A DNA stretch of 53,024 bases from Bacteroidales bacterium (GTDB taxonomy: Bacteria; Bacteroidota; Bacteroidia; Bacteroidales; F082), in NCBI GenBank assembly GCA_024689285.1, contig JAILDR010000126.1:1-53024 (forward strand), in the 5' to 3' direction. Made by a program: the position numbers and the translations under genes. Every line of letters starts with the position of its first letter. The first letter of the stretch is position 1. Positions 18,394 to 27,997 of the stretch are shown here, one piece after another. The notes below the pieces were generated by a model, which was given only the letters and a program-made list of their open reading frames with translations, searched no databases and was not told where the DNA came from.

Positions 18394-18724
18394 ATCTAAT
18401 CAATCTAATTAACCCATCTTGATGTAACTTAGAGAGGTAGAGAGCAATGCGCTGGGGGAAATTCTCCTCCTCTGGGTGCAGCAATGCGACCTCACGGATA
18501 ATATCTTCTGCTGTTCGTTTACCATCTATCCTACTCCATATCTCACTGCCAAAACGCTCCAAGGGAATATGAATTTGAGGAGAAAACCATTTACTCAACC
18601 ATTTCCTAAGCCACGATTTAGGAAAACGGTGATAAACCAACGTTAAACAACCATCTTCTGCTGGCTCCACCCACACCTTCGCAGTGTGAACAGGAACTAC
18701 ATCCAACAAACTCACTTTATCCAT
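18386..18724 (-). CDS. PqqD-like small protein
   Basis: 112 residues. The region from about residue 50 (ERFGSEIWSRIDGKRTAEDIIREV) to the end fits the PqqD/RRE winged-helix fold, with the usual W-x-x-IDGKRT-x-x-x-I pattern. PqqD-like domains bind peptide precursors for radical-SAM enzymes, but no precursor or radical-SAM peptide maturase lies nearby, so a stand-alone role in this operon is inferred and unknown. It overlaps the next gene by 8 bp and follows an MFS gene by 17 bp. Confidence 0.65.
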   Translation of the reverse strand: MDKVSLLDVVPVHTAKVWVEPAEDGCLTLVYHRFPKSWLRKWLSKWFSPQIHIPLERFGSEIWSRIDGKRTAEDIIREVALLHPEEENFPQRIALYLSKLHQDGLIRLIRYE

Positions 18725-18741
18725 TGACTATTTCCCTTTTC

Positions 18742-20109
18742 CTATTTACAAATGTTCGGTTTTTCCAACCCATAGCCCATTCGTTTGTCGAGATAAAGCA
18801 TCGTGACTGCTACTAAGACAGCAACTAAGCCTGTGCAGGCAAAAATCAGCATACCAGTAGTATAACTGGGATCTGTTTCATTGGCCTTACCCACAAACAT
18901 CGGGATGATGGCTCGTCCGAAATTCTGGATGAAGAATATCAGGGAGAAAGCAGTACCCAAACATTTCATCGGCATAATCTTTGGAACAATGGGCCACAAG
19001 GCAGCAGGTGTCAAAGAGAATCCAATGCTTAACAGAACCATCAGGAAAATAGCGAATGTACTGATATAAATAGGCAATGAGAAACCAAAATGTACCAATG
19101 TTAACAAGCCGGTACCAATGATGATGAGAGTAACACCACGTCCGTATTTATCATACACTGAGCCAAATAATGGAGTCATCAGAATGGTTCCGAAAGGCAC
19201 GATCGAGGTGATAAAGCCCGCCATATCGGGATCCACAGCGTATTTGTCGATCATGAGACGAGTAGCAAACTTCAGGAAAGGACTCACTGCCGAATAAAAC
19301 AACACCACAAAAAGGGTAATGAGCCAGAAGCCCGGACTCTTCAAAATGTAAGCGATGTCACGAAGGTGGAACTGATCATCCTGATTGACAATTGTTGATT
19401 GACAATTGACAATTTTCTCATCTTTGTCTAAGCGGATGTCGAGAACACAGAAGACGAAAAAGGACACCAAGCCTATCAGGAGGCAAACCAAGCCCAACAA
19501 CAAGGGAGCAGAGAGCGAGAAATGACGGGCTATAGGAGCACTGACACTCAGAGCAGCAGCTGTGCCCAAGCGAGCCATCGACAGTTGGATACCCATCGCC
19601 AATGCCAACTCATGCCCAGTAAACCAGCGCACCATTGCCTTGCTCACCGTTATGGCACACATCTCATAGCCCACGCCAAAAATGGCAAATCCCAAACTGG
19701 CGATAGCGGCAGACATGGGAAGGTGCACATCCCACCACAACACGTTGAAGTTGAATGTCTGGCCAGCCAACGGAGCCGTTACGGCAAAGTATTTCAGGCC
19801 TACACCTATTAACATTAAAGAACAGGCGAGCACTCCAGTGAAGCGCACGCCCATCTTATCCAAAATGAGTCCGCTGAAGAACAGCATCAGCAGGAACACA
19901 TTGATCAATCCACTTGAACCCGAGAAGAAACCATAGTCGCTACTCGTCCACCCCAAGCCGCCTTCCTCTACTGGTAATTCCAACAGGGACTCTAAGGGTG
20001 ACATGATATCGTTGAGGAAGTAACCCATCATCATAGCTGTTGCCACGATGACCAAGACTATCCAGCGAATAATCGCCGAGTCGTTGATTTTCTTCCTCAA
20101 CTCAGTCAT
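18742..20109 (-). CDS. MFS transporter, second of a tandem pair
   Basis: 455 residues with about 12 membrane helices. KMGVRF after the second helix and KYGRG near residue 325 fit MFS loops. It is a paralogue of the upstream transporter gene (shared IILDKMGVRFTG/AVL, EMAGITVS/EMCAITVS, the LALAMGSEMA-type helix and AALWPIVPKI/ASLWPSVPKL). Its ATG overlaps the upstream stop by 4 bp. The substrate is unknown. Confidence 0.8.
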   Translation of the reverse strand: MTELRKKINDSAIIRWIVLVIVATAMMMGYFLNDIMSPLESLLELPVEEGGLGWTSSDYGFFSGSSGLINVFLLMLFFSGLILDKMGVRFTGVLACSLMLIGVGLKYFAVTAPLAGQTFNFNVLWWDVHLPMSAAIASLGFAIFGVGYEMCAITVSKAMVRWFTGHELALAMGIQLSMARLGTAAALSVSAPIARHFSLSAPLLLGLVCLLIGLVSFFVFCVLDIRLDKDEKIVNCQSTIVNQDDQFHLRDIAYILKSPGFWLITLFVVLFYSAVSPFLKFATRLMIDKYAVDPDMAGFITSIVPFGTILMTPLFGSVYDKYGRGVTLIIIGTGLLTLVHFGFSLPIYISTFAIFLMVLLSIGFSLTPAALWPIVPKIMPMKCLGTAFSLIFFIQNFGRAIIPMFVGKANETDPSYTTGMLIFACTGLVAVLVAVTMLYLDKRMGYGLEKPNICK

Positions 20110-21731
20110 TTTATGTTTGGCTCTTCCAAGCCCAGGCCTTTCTTCTTATCAACAGCCTTCAGCACCAAACCTAAAATCAGTGCAGCTACACCCAAGCAAG
20201 CAAGCATTACCAATGGCCAGGTATAATCAAACTGTGTTGGGTCGGTAACATTAGGATTGGTATTGTCGAGCACCTTACCAATCAGCAATGGGAACAACCA
20301 CAAGCCGATGTTCTGAATCCAAAAAATCAGTGCATAAGCCGAACCGATAATCTTGGCATCCACCAGCTTAGGCACACTTGGCCAAAGTGAAGCAGGCACC
20401 AGTGAGAAAGAAGCACCCAATACAAGGATGGTGAGGTAAGCCACAATGATGCCACCCACCATGTTGCCCTTAAATCCTGGCAGGATGAAAGCAAACGTGA
20501 GATGACAGGCAATCAGCAGCAAAGAACCCAACACCAACATAGATGCAGCCTTACCCTTATGGTCAACATAACTACCCAAAATAGGGGTGATACCCATAGC
20601 CAACAGTGGGAAGACAGCGAATACCGACTCAGCACTTTGACGCATATAACCCATGTAGCAGTAAACCACCAAAGCTACGATAGCCAGAATGAGGAGTCCG
20701 TATTTACGAGTCTTATCTTTCATGAAGTTGCTGGTAAACGATGCGATAGCCACCACCAACATGATCACATACTGGATGATTGTCACAGAGCTGTCGGCCC
20801 AAAACGAGTCAGGGTCAATCTCCGTAAAGTCGAGGTTGCACTGCAGCATATTCACCGCATATTTCTGGAATGGGAAGATTGCGCTGTAGTACAGAACACA
20901 GAGCAGAGACACCAACCAGAAACCCGTGCTGGTGAGAATCTGACCTAAATCACTAATCTTAAATGGATCATCTTTCTCCTCAGCCTCACCGGTCTGTGCA
21001 TCCAACTTTCTATCCATGAAGAAGTAAACGATGAACATGATCAAGCCAATGGCCAGCAACACCACACCGAAAGCCACCGAACGGCTCACGCTGATGTTAC
21101 CACCTAACTTAGCAAAGAACGGCGAGAGGATCATACAGGTGGCCACGCCCAAGCGAGCCAACGCCATCTCGCTACCCATCGCCAACGCCATTTCACGTCC
21201 CTTGAACCACTTCACGATACCACGACTCACGGTAATGCCGGCCATCTCACAGCCGCAACCGAAAATCATAAAGCCGCAAGCAGCAAACTTAGCCGAAGCA
21301 GGCATACCCTCGTAGAACGGAGAAACGCCCAGCTCGTCAAAGATAGGAATGTAATTCAAATTGTTGGTAAACCATTCTTCCAATCCGCTGCCCATGAACG
21401 ACTCGGTTACAGCATACCACTTGATAATGGCACCTATCAACATCACTGCGCCAGAGAGCACCGCCGTAAAGCGAACCCCCATCTTGTCGAGGATGATACC
21501 AGCAAAAATCAGGAAGAATACAAACACATTGAGGAACACCTCGCTGCCCTGCATGGTACCGAATGCGGTGGAATCCCAACCGCGTGTCTCCTGCATCAAG
21601 TCCTTGATAGGCGACAGGATATCCATGAAGATATAGGCAAAGAACATGCCTAATGCCAGCAGCAACAAAGCTGTCCAGCGCATTCCTGCGGAATCACGCA
21701 ATGTCTGTTGAATCTTGTCTGTTGTTGTCAT
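20106..21731 (-). CDS. MFS transporter, first of a tandem pair
   Basis: 541 residues, about 12 membrane helices. Differs from its neighbour mainly by an extra stretch (about residues 260-345) between the two halves and by a longer first loop. Starts 25 bp after secG. The pair overlaps by 4 bp, so translation is probably coupled, and the two may form a heteromer or simply transport related solutes. Transport direction and substrate are not visible in the sequence. Confidence 0.8.
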   Translation of the reverse strand: MTTTDKIQQTLRDSAGMRWTALLLLALGMFFAYIFMDILSPIKDLMQETRGWDSTAFGTMQGSEVFLNVFVFFLIFAGIILDKMGVRFTAVLSGAVMLIGAIIKWYAVTESFMGSGLEEWFTNNLNYIPIFDELGVSPFYEGMPASAKFAACGFMIFGCGCEMAGITVSRGIVKWFKGREMALAMGSEMALARLGVATCMILSPFFAKLGGNISVSRSVAFGVVLLAIGLIMFIVYFFMDRKLDAQTGEAEEKDDPFKISDLGQILTSTGFWLVSLLCVLYYSAIFPFQKYAVNMLQCNLDFTEIDPDSFWADSSVTIIQYVIMLVVAIASFTSNFMKDKTRKYGLLILAIVALVVYCYMGYMRQSAESVFAVFPLLAMGITPILGSYVDHKGKAASMLVLGSLLLIACHLTFAFILPGFKGNMVGGIIVAYLTILVLGASFSLVPASLWPSVPKLVDAKIIGSAYALIFWIQNIGLWLFPLLIGKVLDNTNPNVTDPTQFDYTWPLVMLACLGVAALILGLVLKAVDKKKGLGLEEPNIK

Positions 21732-21756
21732 AACAATAACCTACTTCAAAGACACA

Positions 21757-22104
21757 TCACTCTGCTGGAGCCTCTGGAGTCTCGGTAGCAGGAGCTGTGG
21801 TGCCAACTGGCATGTTGTAAGGATTGGTGTTAGCGCTCTTCTGAGCCTGCTCCATGATAGCATCCTGGCTGCTTGAGTTTGCTGAAGGCAAAGAATAAGC
21901 TGATGCTACACTGCAAATCACCATCACAGCTGCCAATGTCCACGTAGCCTTCTCTAAGAAGTCAGTGGTTTTACGTACGCCCATGATAGCGTTAGAAGAT
22001 GAAAAACCAGAGGCCAAACCGCCACCTTTTGAATTTTGAATCAACACGATGCCGCACATCAGAATAGATGCGACCAACATCAAAATAATAATCAGTAAAT
22101 ACAT
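21757..22104 (-). CDS. secG: preprotein translocase subunit SecG
   Basis: 115 residues. Two membrane helices (about 2-22 and 56-76) flank the conserved cytoplasmic loop LIQNSKGGGLASGF, the family signature, then a Pro/Ala/Glu-rich tail. It is part of the SecYEG channel in the inner membrane. It lies 7 bp after the helical protein gene in the run with lptE, an arrangement conserved in Bacteroidales. Confidence 0.93.
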   Translation of the reverse strand: MYLLIIILMLVASILMCGIVLIQNSKGGGLASGFSSSNAIMGVRKTTDFLEKATWTLAAVMVICSVASAYSLPSANSSSQDAIMEQAQKSANTNPYNMPVGTTAPATETPEAPAE

Positions 22105-22111
22105 CTTTTAA

Positions 22112-22747
22112 TTATGATTTTGTTTTCTCATTAATAACTATTTTCTCTAAAAATCTAATTTGGTCTGCAAAGTAAATATTTTTTTTTGGATATTTCAAAT
22201 ATAACTTTCTAATTATTTCCAAAGCCTTACTATATCTATGCTGTTTGAGGTAAATTTTAGCCAAAGTTTCCGTAAAATAACCATCATCAAGCTCTTCCGA
22301 TTCATTTTCATCCTCAACATCATCATTTATATTATCTTCAGTAAGCACATATACTGAATTATTAGAGCCCAAGACTTGCTCACTCTCCAAAGGCTGGTCG
22401 TCGGGCCTCTCCAAAAGGAAGGAATTAATGAGTGTCAGCGTTCGGTCAACACTGGGTTCTTCTTTCGTCAGTTCAACAACAGGCTTTGCATCTCTCGCAG
22501 GTTTCATGAGTGAAATCTCGCCCTCGATAAAATAGAACAACACACGTCGATCAGGTACATAGAGCACCGACTTGCGAAGCTCGTGACCAAAATTCTCGTC
22601 GTGCAACAGATAGAGATTCTTCAAATACAGCAAGCGGAGCGATTGGAATGCTGGATAGCGAGCCACCATTGTACGCAGTTCGTACAACGTAGCTGTATTC
22701 AGCATCTCGGGATGCCTAATCCATTGTATGATATCGTTGCTCGTCAT
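22112..22747 (-). CDS. conserved helical (TPR-like) protein of the lptE-secG cluster
   Basis: 211 residues, no signal peptide. The N-terminal half is helical (SLRLLYLKNLYLLHDENFGHEL), the centre is acidic and probably disordered (residues ~125-155), and the C-terminal part ends with a TPR-like repeat (ETLAKIYLKQHRYSKALEII). I recognise it as a conserved Bacteroidales neighbour of lptE and secG with no assigned role. It lies 1 bp after lptE and 7 bp before secG. Confidence 0.7.
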   Translation of the reverse strand: MTSNDIIQWIRHPEMLNTATLYELRTMVARYPAFQSLRLLYLKNLYLLHDENFGHELRKSVLYVPDRRVLFYFIEGEISLMKPARDAKPVVELTKEEPSVDRTLTLINSFLLERPDDQPLESEQVLGSNNSVYVLTEDNINDDVEDENESEELDDGYFTETLAKIYLKQHRYSKALEIIRKLYLKYPKKNIYFADQIRFLEKIVINEKTKS

Positions 22748-22748
22748 C

Positions 22749-23276
22749 TTACCAATTCGCTACTGTTGAGTTAAATATCTGTTCTGAAATATCTTTCACC
22801 ATCACAGCAATCAGCTGATCCTGCACAGCCGTGAGGAGCTGAGTAGCATCGTATGTCTGGAAAGCTGTGAAAGTTCGATTCTCGAAATCCTCTTCATGGT
22901 TGGTGTTATTCGTATATGACACCTTCACCGTAAGCGTCAAACGCACCTTTGACGAGTAACCGCTGGCATCAATTGCCTCATTGAACTGATTATAACCCGT
23001 AATCTCGCCATCAATCACGATATCGCCCCCATTGTTCACCAACGACAAACGGGTTTGACGCATGAACAAATCCTTCATCTGGTCATTGAGTGTTGTGGCC
23101 AACGGTCCATACACATAGTCTGCATGATTCTGGAAGTCAACAATCTGCATCGTCTTAACCAAGTTATAGTCTATCGAGGAGATAGGTGCCAAGCCTAAAG
23201 AGACCCTGCACCCCATCATCACCATAGCCAAACCAATCAGCCAAGTGCCATGTATATATTTCTTATTCCAGACCAT
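22749..23276 (-). CDS. lptE: LptE-family lipoprotein (LPS assembly)
   Basis: 175 residues with a lipobox-like MMGC, the Cys at residue 23, and a short beta-rich domain with DGEITGYNQFNEA and the TVKVSYTN-x-x-NHEEDFEN pattern typical of Bacteroidota LptE. LptE plugs the LptD barrel at the outer membrane. The gene overlaps the upstream sigma-54 activator by 14 bp. Confidence 0.85.
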   Translation of the reverse strand: MVWNKKYIHGTWLIGLAMVMMGCRVSLGLAPISSIDYNLVKTMQIVDFQNHADYVYGPLATTLNDQMKDLFMRQTRLSLVNNGGDIVIDGEITGYNQFNEAIDASGYSSKVRLTLTVKVSYTNNTNHEEDFENRTFTAFQTYDATQLLTAVQDQLIAVMVKDISEQIFNSTVANW

Positions 23277-24522
23277 ACACTTTAATCTTTCTATATAACG
23301 TACGCTCGGAGATGTTCAACTCTTTAGCAGCCGCACGACGCCTGCCTCGATGTTTCTCCAACGCTTTCTTAATCATTTCTTTCTCAACCTCATCCAATGT
23401 CATGGTTTCGGCTTCTTCCAAAGCCTCCGTATCCTGAATGTTATCGTCATTTTGCAGAGATGCCGACGAACGCACATTGTTCACATTTGTATGCTGAATG
23501 ATAGGGATTGATGCGTCAGCAGGGGAAACAGCTGAAGGGTAATACGATGTTGGCGTTGCATCAGTTTGCACCGTTACTTGCTCGCCAGCCATCAGTTTCT
23601 TCACCACCTGTTTGAGTTCGGTCACCTCGTTGTTCAGATTGTAGAGCATCTTATACAGAAACTCTCGTTCGCCCTCGAAACTCTGTCCGAAATCCTTGGC
23701 GCCAAACAAAGTAGGCAATCGTTGACCCTGCTCCTGCTGAGGCAGATAACGCCTCAACATCTCAGCCGTTACCTCACGATCTGTCTCTATGACGGATATC
23801 TGCTCGGTGACATTCTTCAATTGGCGCACATTCCCTGGCCAACGATAGTTCACCAACATGCGCTTTGCCTCCTCCGTCAACTGGATAGCTGGCATACGGT
23901 ATTTCTCGGCAAAATCGCTGGCGAACTTTCGGAACAGCAAAGCCGCATCATCGCCTCTTTCACGCAAAGGAGGTACATTGATAGGCACCTGACTCAGACG
24001 GTAGAACAAATCCTCACGAAAGCGACCATCTGCTATCGCCCTGTCTAAGTTCACGTTAGTTGCCGCTACCACACGCACATTTGTCTTCTCAACTTTGGAT
24101 GAACCCACACGGATGTACTCTCCGTTTTCGAGCACACGCAACAGCCTAGCTTGTGTCGCCAAAGGCAACTCACCCACCTCATCGAGGAAGATGGTACCTC
24201 CATCTGTCTCGCTGAAGTAACCCTTGCGGTCACCGATAGCTCCCGTAAAAGCACCCTTCTCATGACCAAATAGCTCAGAGTCAATGGTTCCTTCAGGAAT
24301 GGCGCCACAGTTAACGGCTATATACTTCCCATGTTTCCTGCGACTGAACTGATGAATAATCTGAGGGAAGCTCTCCTTGCCCACGCCACTCTCACCTGTG
24401 ATGAGCACAGACACATCAGTAGGTGCCACTTGTATAGCGACATTGATGGCATGCAGCAGGTTTTCATCATTGCCGATGATGCCAAACCTCAGCTTCACTT
24501 GTTGTATCTCAGCTCTTGTCAT
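23263..24522 (-). CDS. sigma-54-dependent transcriptional activator (AAA+, no receiver domain)
   Basis: 419 residues. The AAA+ domain starts near residue 15 with Walker A GESGVGKE (43-50), the sigma-54 contact loop GAFTGA (90-95), Walker B TIFLDEVG (110-117) and the FREDLFYRLS arginine-finger region. A variable linker (about 270-380) precedes a Fis-type helix-turn-helix (about 385-419) ending NISERTLYRKIKVYGL. There is no receiver or GAF domain, so control must come through protein partners or expression, as in PspF. It sits inside the rlmN-lptE-secG operon and overlaps pdxA by 4 bp. The only sigma-54-type promoter I found in the window lies before the small heat-shock gene. Confidence 0.93.
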   Translation of the reverse strand: MTRAEIQQVKLRFGIIGNDENLLHAINVAIQVAPTDVSVLITGESGVGKESFPQIIHQFSRRKHGKYIAVNCGAIPEGTIDSELFGHEKGAFTGAIGDRKGYFSETDGGTIFLDEVGELPLATQARLLRVLENGEYIRVGSSKVEKTNVRVVAATNVNLDRAIADGRFREDLFYRLSQVPINVPPLRERGDDAALLFRKFASDFAEKYRMPAIQLTEEAKRMLVNYRWPGNVRQLKNVTEQISVIETDREVTAEMLRRYLPQQEQGQRLPTLFGAKDFGQSFEGEREFLYKMLYNLNNEVTELKQVVKKLMAGEQVTVQTDATPTSYYPSAVSPADASIPIIQHTNVNNVRSSASLQNDDNIQDTEALEEAETMTLDEVEKEMIKKALEKHRGRRRAAAKELNISERTLYRKIKVYGLE

Positions 24523-25622
24523 AATGTCTCTTCCTCTGGTTCGGCCATTTGTTTCAGTTTATCACTATCATCGCGCTTGTCGTAATACTGTTTACGCAAG
24601 GGATTTGCCAAAGCTTCCTCATCACGACTGCGATTACGCAACACATCGATTCCCAAGTAGATTGCATTTCGGAAAGATGATTCGTCGGCCAAACCCTTGC
24701 CAGCCAACTCATACTCTACTCCATGAACAGGAGTGGCACAGATGGCAGAGAGTCCCGTTACGAATCTCACTCCTTCGTTCATACTCAAGGCCTTGAACAA
24801 GCCCATACCCTGATCGTAATACATAGCGAAAATTCCATCGAAGTGAGCATAGTTGTTGGTTTCCATGAGAGAGTCAACCGAATAAGGACCGTAGCAGATG
24901 ACCTTCTGATTGCCCAATTCTTCCAACACAGGCTTGATCACCTCCATCTCTTCCTGTCCCATTGAATCGTTCAATCCAGATGTTGGATTTAGGGAAAGCA
25001 CTGCAATACGAGGTGCATCGATGCCAAAATCCACTTTCAACGACTGATTGAAAATGAGCAATTTATCCTTAATCAATTCGGGAGTCAGCATGGCTGCCAC
25101 ATCTTTCATGGGCACATTCTCTGTAGCCAACGCCACACGCAGTTCATCCTTCACCAATATAGACATAGCCATTTCTCCAGGTTCGCCCAATTCCTGCTGA
25201 ATGAGGTTAGCCAAACCTGGATATACGATGCCGGCTTGCTTCAATGCCAGTTCGTTGATGGGAGCCATCACCAGCACATCTGTCAATCCGTCGCGATATT
25301 CATCGATGGCTCGCTGCAAAGCAGACCATGTAGCTTTGCCAGCTTCTGGATCAGTCTTAGCAAACTCCACCTTCGCTTCGTCATCGCTACAGTTCACAAT
25401 GCTTACAGCCTCATCGGCCGCATCATTAGCTGTTTTGACAATTGAGAAAGATGTAGGAATTTCCATTGTCTTGCGATGGAAAGTGGCCACCTTGGGTGAA
25501 CCATATATTATAGGAGTGCACAACTCCAACATGGTAGGATCCTGGAACGACTTCAGTGCCAATTCCCATCCAACTCCGTTGATGTCTCCTTGTGTAATAC
25601 CTATTCTAATGCTATTTTCCAT
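24519..25622 (-). CDS. pdxA: 4-hydroxythreonine-4-phosphate dehydrogenase
   Basis: 367 residues, close to the usual length. Conserved blocks visible include ITQGDINGVGWE, VMAPINELALKQAG, NPTSGLN and the YDQGMGLFKALS segment near the C-terminal ligand region. It oxidises 4-phosphohydroxy-L-threonine with NAD in the DXP-dependent pyridoxal phosphate route. The segment after the first helix (QAGIVYPGLANLIQQELG) lacks the clear FPGHTEMLA motif of the Escherichia coli enzyme, so the substrate-side histidine may differ. It lies 36 bp after DUF4837. Confidence 0.9.
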   Translation of the reverse strand: MENSIRIGITQGDINGVGWELALKSFQDPTMLELCTPIIYGSPKVATFHRKTMEIPTSFSIVKTANDAADEAVSIVNCSDDEAKVEFAKTDPEAGKATWSALQRAIDEYRDGLTDVLVMAPINELALKQAGIVYPGLANLIQQELGEPGEMAMSILVKDELRVALATENVPMKDVAAMLTPELIKDKLLIFNQSLKVDFGIDAPRIAVLSLNPTSGLNDSMGQEEMEVIKPVLEELGNQKVICYGPYSVDSLMETNNYAHFDGIFAMYYDQGMGLFKALSMNEGVRFVTGLSAICATPVHGVEYELAGKGLADESSFRNAIYLGIDVLRNRSRDEEALANPLRKQYYDKRDDSDKLKQMAEPEEETL

Positions 25623-25658
25623 TCCAAAATCTATTTATGCTATCTTAATAACAGTTCA

Positions 25659-26732
25659 TCAATCATCTTGCAGAGGAATTTGTGTTTCCTCAATTTGCTT
25701 GCCAGGCAACTTGATGGTATAGAGTGCAGCCTCCATACCTCTCACCAGGTTGCGTTTCAGCTTCTCAGGTGCATAGATGAAGATCTCCTCTGTAATCACA
25801 CGCTGATTAATGGTATCCACACGGCTCTGAGAAACAAACGGGCCACCCATCATGTCACCTTTCACCTTCCACAAACCACGAGCCTCGAAAATGTATTCGC
25901 CCCTAAGCTTGAAAGCTCGGGTAGTAACAAAGCGGGCATCGGTGGCCATATAAGTTCCTTCTGCCGCACCCGGAATATTGATCTTCATCACAGAATCGCG
26001 CTTTTGAATGAAGAAATCCTGGGTAAACGTACGGCGGTCTTTATAAGGATAGGAATATATCACATAGTTCTGGTCGCCTGAAGCCGCATTGGCTCCAGCC
26101 CAGAAGAAATCTTCACCACGCTTCGATGATTTCAACTCGCCCGACACCCATACGTCACAATCGAACATCTCTTTCACATTTTTGGAAATCATGTCGCTAT
26201 GCTGGTATTCCAACACCTGAATCTGACGGTTCATCTCTGCACGGGTAAAGAAATCAATGATTGCCTGTCCGTTCTTAGTCACATACTCAGCCACCGACTC
26301 CGCATCTGGTCCCTGAATGGTCAAGATAGCCTGTGGGTTAGAATACACGTTCATCTCTGAACGGAACTTTGGTTGCGTATAAGTGGTGGGGTCAATATCC
26401 ACCTTGATGATGTTACGAAGCATCTTCAGCGTAGCATTGTAGCCGTAAGGAGTCGTGTTCATGATGCGGAAAGAACGCTCTGGCTGAGGCAAACCAGGCA
26501 CATCGGTATCAAGCACATCATAAAGTGCACGGCCAGCCACTCCTTCCCAATTGGCATCGTCGCACACCACCAACAGCTCGTAAGCCCTGCCACTGGATGT
26601 AGGAGTAAAGATATTCAGTGAAGAGCGTTTGTTGCCTCCACGATTGCATGCTGCCAACAACAAAGCAGCCATCACGATTGTCATCAAATAAACTGTTCTT
26701 CTCATAACTTTCCTTTCATTTTGTTTTGCCAC
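25659..26732 (-). CDS. DUF4837 family lipoprotein
   Basis: 357 residues. The lipobox LLAAC is followed by NRGGNKRSS. The start may be the in-frame ATG at 26705 (MRRTVYL), which gives a compact signal. The domain with NVKEMFDCDVWVSGELKSSKRGEDFFWAG and GEYIFEARGLWKVKGDMMGGP is characteristic of DUF4837, a Bacteroidota-only lipoprotein family beside rlmN and pdxA. The function is unknown; an envelope role is inferred from the operon. Confidence 0.8.
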   Translation of the reverse strand: MAKQNERKVMRRTVYLMTIVMAALLLAACNRGGNKRSSLNIFTPTSSGRAYELLVVCDDANWEGVAGRALYDVLDTDVPGLPQPERSFRIMNTTPYGYNATLKMLRNIIKVDIDPTTYTQPKFRSEMNVYSNPQAILTIQGPDAESVAEYVTKNGQAIIDFFTRAEMNRQIQVLEYQHSDMISKNVKEMFDCDVWVSGELKSSKRGEDFFWAGANAASGDQNYVIYSYPYKDRRTFTQDFFIQKRDSVMKINIPGAAEGTYMATDARFVTTRAFKLRGEYIFEARGLWKVKGDMMGGPFVSQSRVDTINQRVITEEIFIYAPEKLKRNLVRGMEAALYTIKLPGKQIEETQIPLQDD

Positions 26733-26786
26733 TACAAAGCTACGAATAAGTGGTGACAGATAACGTTTCTTTCTTAATAATTAATA

Positions 26787-27827
26787 TTAATTCTTGTTAA
26801 TCGCCTCTTGTTTCGCAGTTGAGAGCATACCACAAGCCGCAAAAATATCCTCTCCCCTGGAAGCACGGATGGTGGTAAACAATCCATGCTGGGTGAGGTA
26901 ATCGCGCAACTCGGTCATCTTTTGCATATCCACTCCTTCCAAATCAACGTTGGGAATAGCATGGAAACGTATCAGGTTCACACGACATTCCAGACCACGC
27001 AACAGTTTCAGCAATTCCTTGGCATACACGATACTGTCATTCACATCCTTGAACACAATGTATTCAAAAGATAGGCGACGCTGGTGACTGAAATCATAAT
27101 TCCTGAGCAGATCCACGATTTCCGTGATGGAAAAGGCTTTTTCTGCAGGCATCAGTTCTCGACGCAAGGCAGGCACTGGTGCATGCAGGCTCACAGCCAA
27201 ATGGCACTCACTTTCTTCCAAGAAGCGTTGCAGACCTTTCTTTAAGCCTACAGTCGAAAGGGTGATTCGCTTGGGGCTCCAAGCATAACCCCAAGGAGCA
27301 GTCATGATTTCCAATGCCTTCATCACCTCATCAAAGTTGTCAAGAGGCTCGCCCATACCCATCATCACCACATTGGTCAGTTGCTCATATTCGGGCAACG
27401 ACTGAATCTGGTTGATAATCTGGTTAGCCGTCAGGTTGCCATTGAAGCCTTGCTTGCCTGTCATACAAAACTTGCAGTTCATCTTGCAGCCCACTTGCGA
27501 GGACACGCAAACGGTACCTCTTTCATGCTCATCGTCTGGGATATAGACCGTTTCCACGAAATGATTGTCAGGTGTATGGTAAAGGTATTTAACTGTGCCG
27601 TCTACCGAGCGCATCTCGTTGACAGGCTGAGCAATACCAACTGTATAGCTCTCAGCCAACAAGGAACGATGCTTCAAGGAGAGGTTGGTCATCTCGTCGA
27701 TGCTACCTACCCTCTTGACATAGAGCCAGCCAGCCATCTGCTTGGCGGAAAAAGTGGGCATTCCCAAACTTTTCGCCACCTCTTGCAGCTCGCTGAGCGT
27801 CATTCCCAAAAGCGGTCGTTTTTCCAT
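26787..27827 (-). CDS. rlmN: 23S rRNA (adenine2503-C2)-methyltransferase
   Basis: 346 residues from the ATG at 27827, chosen because a TACCTTTG -7 box at 27855-27862 makes the in-frame ATG at 27857 impossible as a translated start from that promoter. The radical-SAM cluster motif CKMNCKFC has cysteines at 114, 118 and 121, and GEPLDNFDEV plus the C-terminal RASRGEDIFAACGML with the catalytic Cys are present. It methylates A2503 of 23S rRNA and A37 of some tRNAs. It opens the twelve-gene minus-strand run. Confidence 0.95.
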   Translation of the reverse strand: MEKRPLLGMTLSELQEVAKSLGMPTFSAKQMAGWLYVKRVGSIDEMTNLSLKHRSLLAESYTVGIAQPVNEMRSVDGTVKYLYHTPDNHFVETVYIPDDEHERGTVCVSSQVGCKMNCKFCMTGKQGFNGNLTANQIINQIQSLPEYEQLTNVVMMGMGEPLDNFDEVMKALEIMTAPWGYAWSPKRITLSTVGLKKGLQRFLEESECHLAVSLHAPVPALRRELMPAEKAFSITEIVDLLRNYDFSHQRRLSFEYIVFKDVNDSIVYAKELLKLLRGLECRVNLIRFHAIPNVDLEGVDMQKMTELRDYLTQHGLFTTIRASRGEDIFAACGMLSTAKQEAINKN

Positions 27828-27854
27828 GAATCCATAATATTGCAAAATCGGGTG

Positions 27855-27862
27855 CAAAGGTA
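27855..27862 (-). promoter_or_regulatory. rlmN: -7 promoter box for the rlmN operon
   Basis: The complement reads TACCTTTG, 27 nt upstream of the chosen ATG at 27827. Confidence 0.6.
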
Positions 27863-27997
27863 CTAAAAATAAAAGAGAAAGCCAAGATTCAGTGGGAATA
27901 AAATGGAAATTGTTCCAATAAAGCCCTGAGAAACCGTTATGGGGTCATTGAAAATGCTCATCGAATTTTGGAGCGTTTCAATTTGGGTATAGGCGCA

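Noticed and set aside
27828..27857. rlmN start at 27857
   Set aside because: The -7 box at 27855-27862 overlaps that codon, so the mRNA cannot include it.
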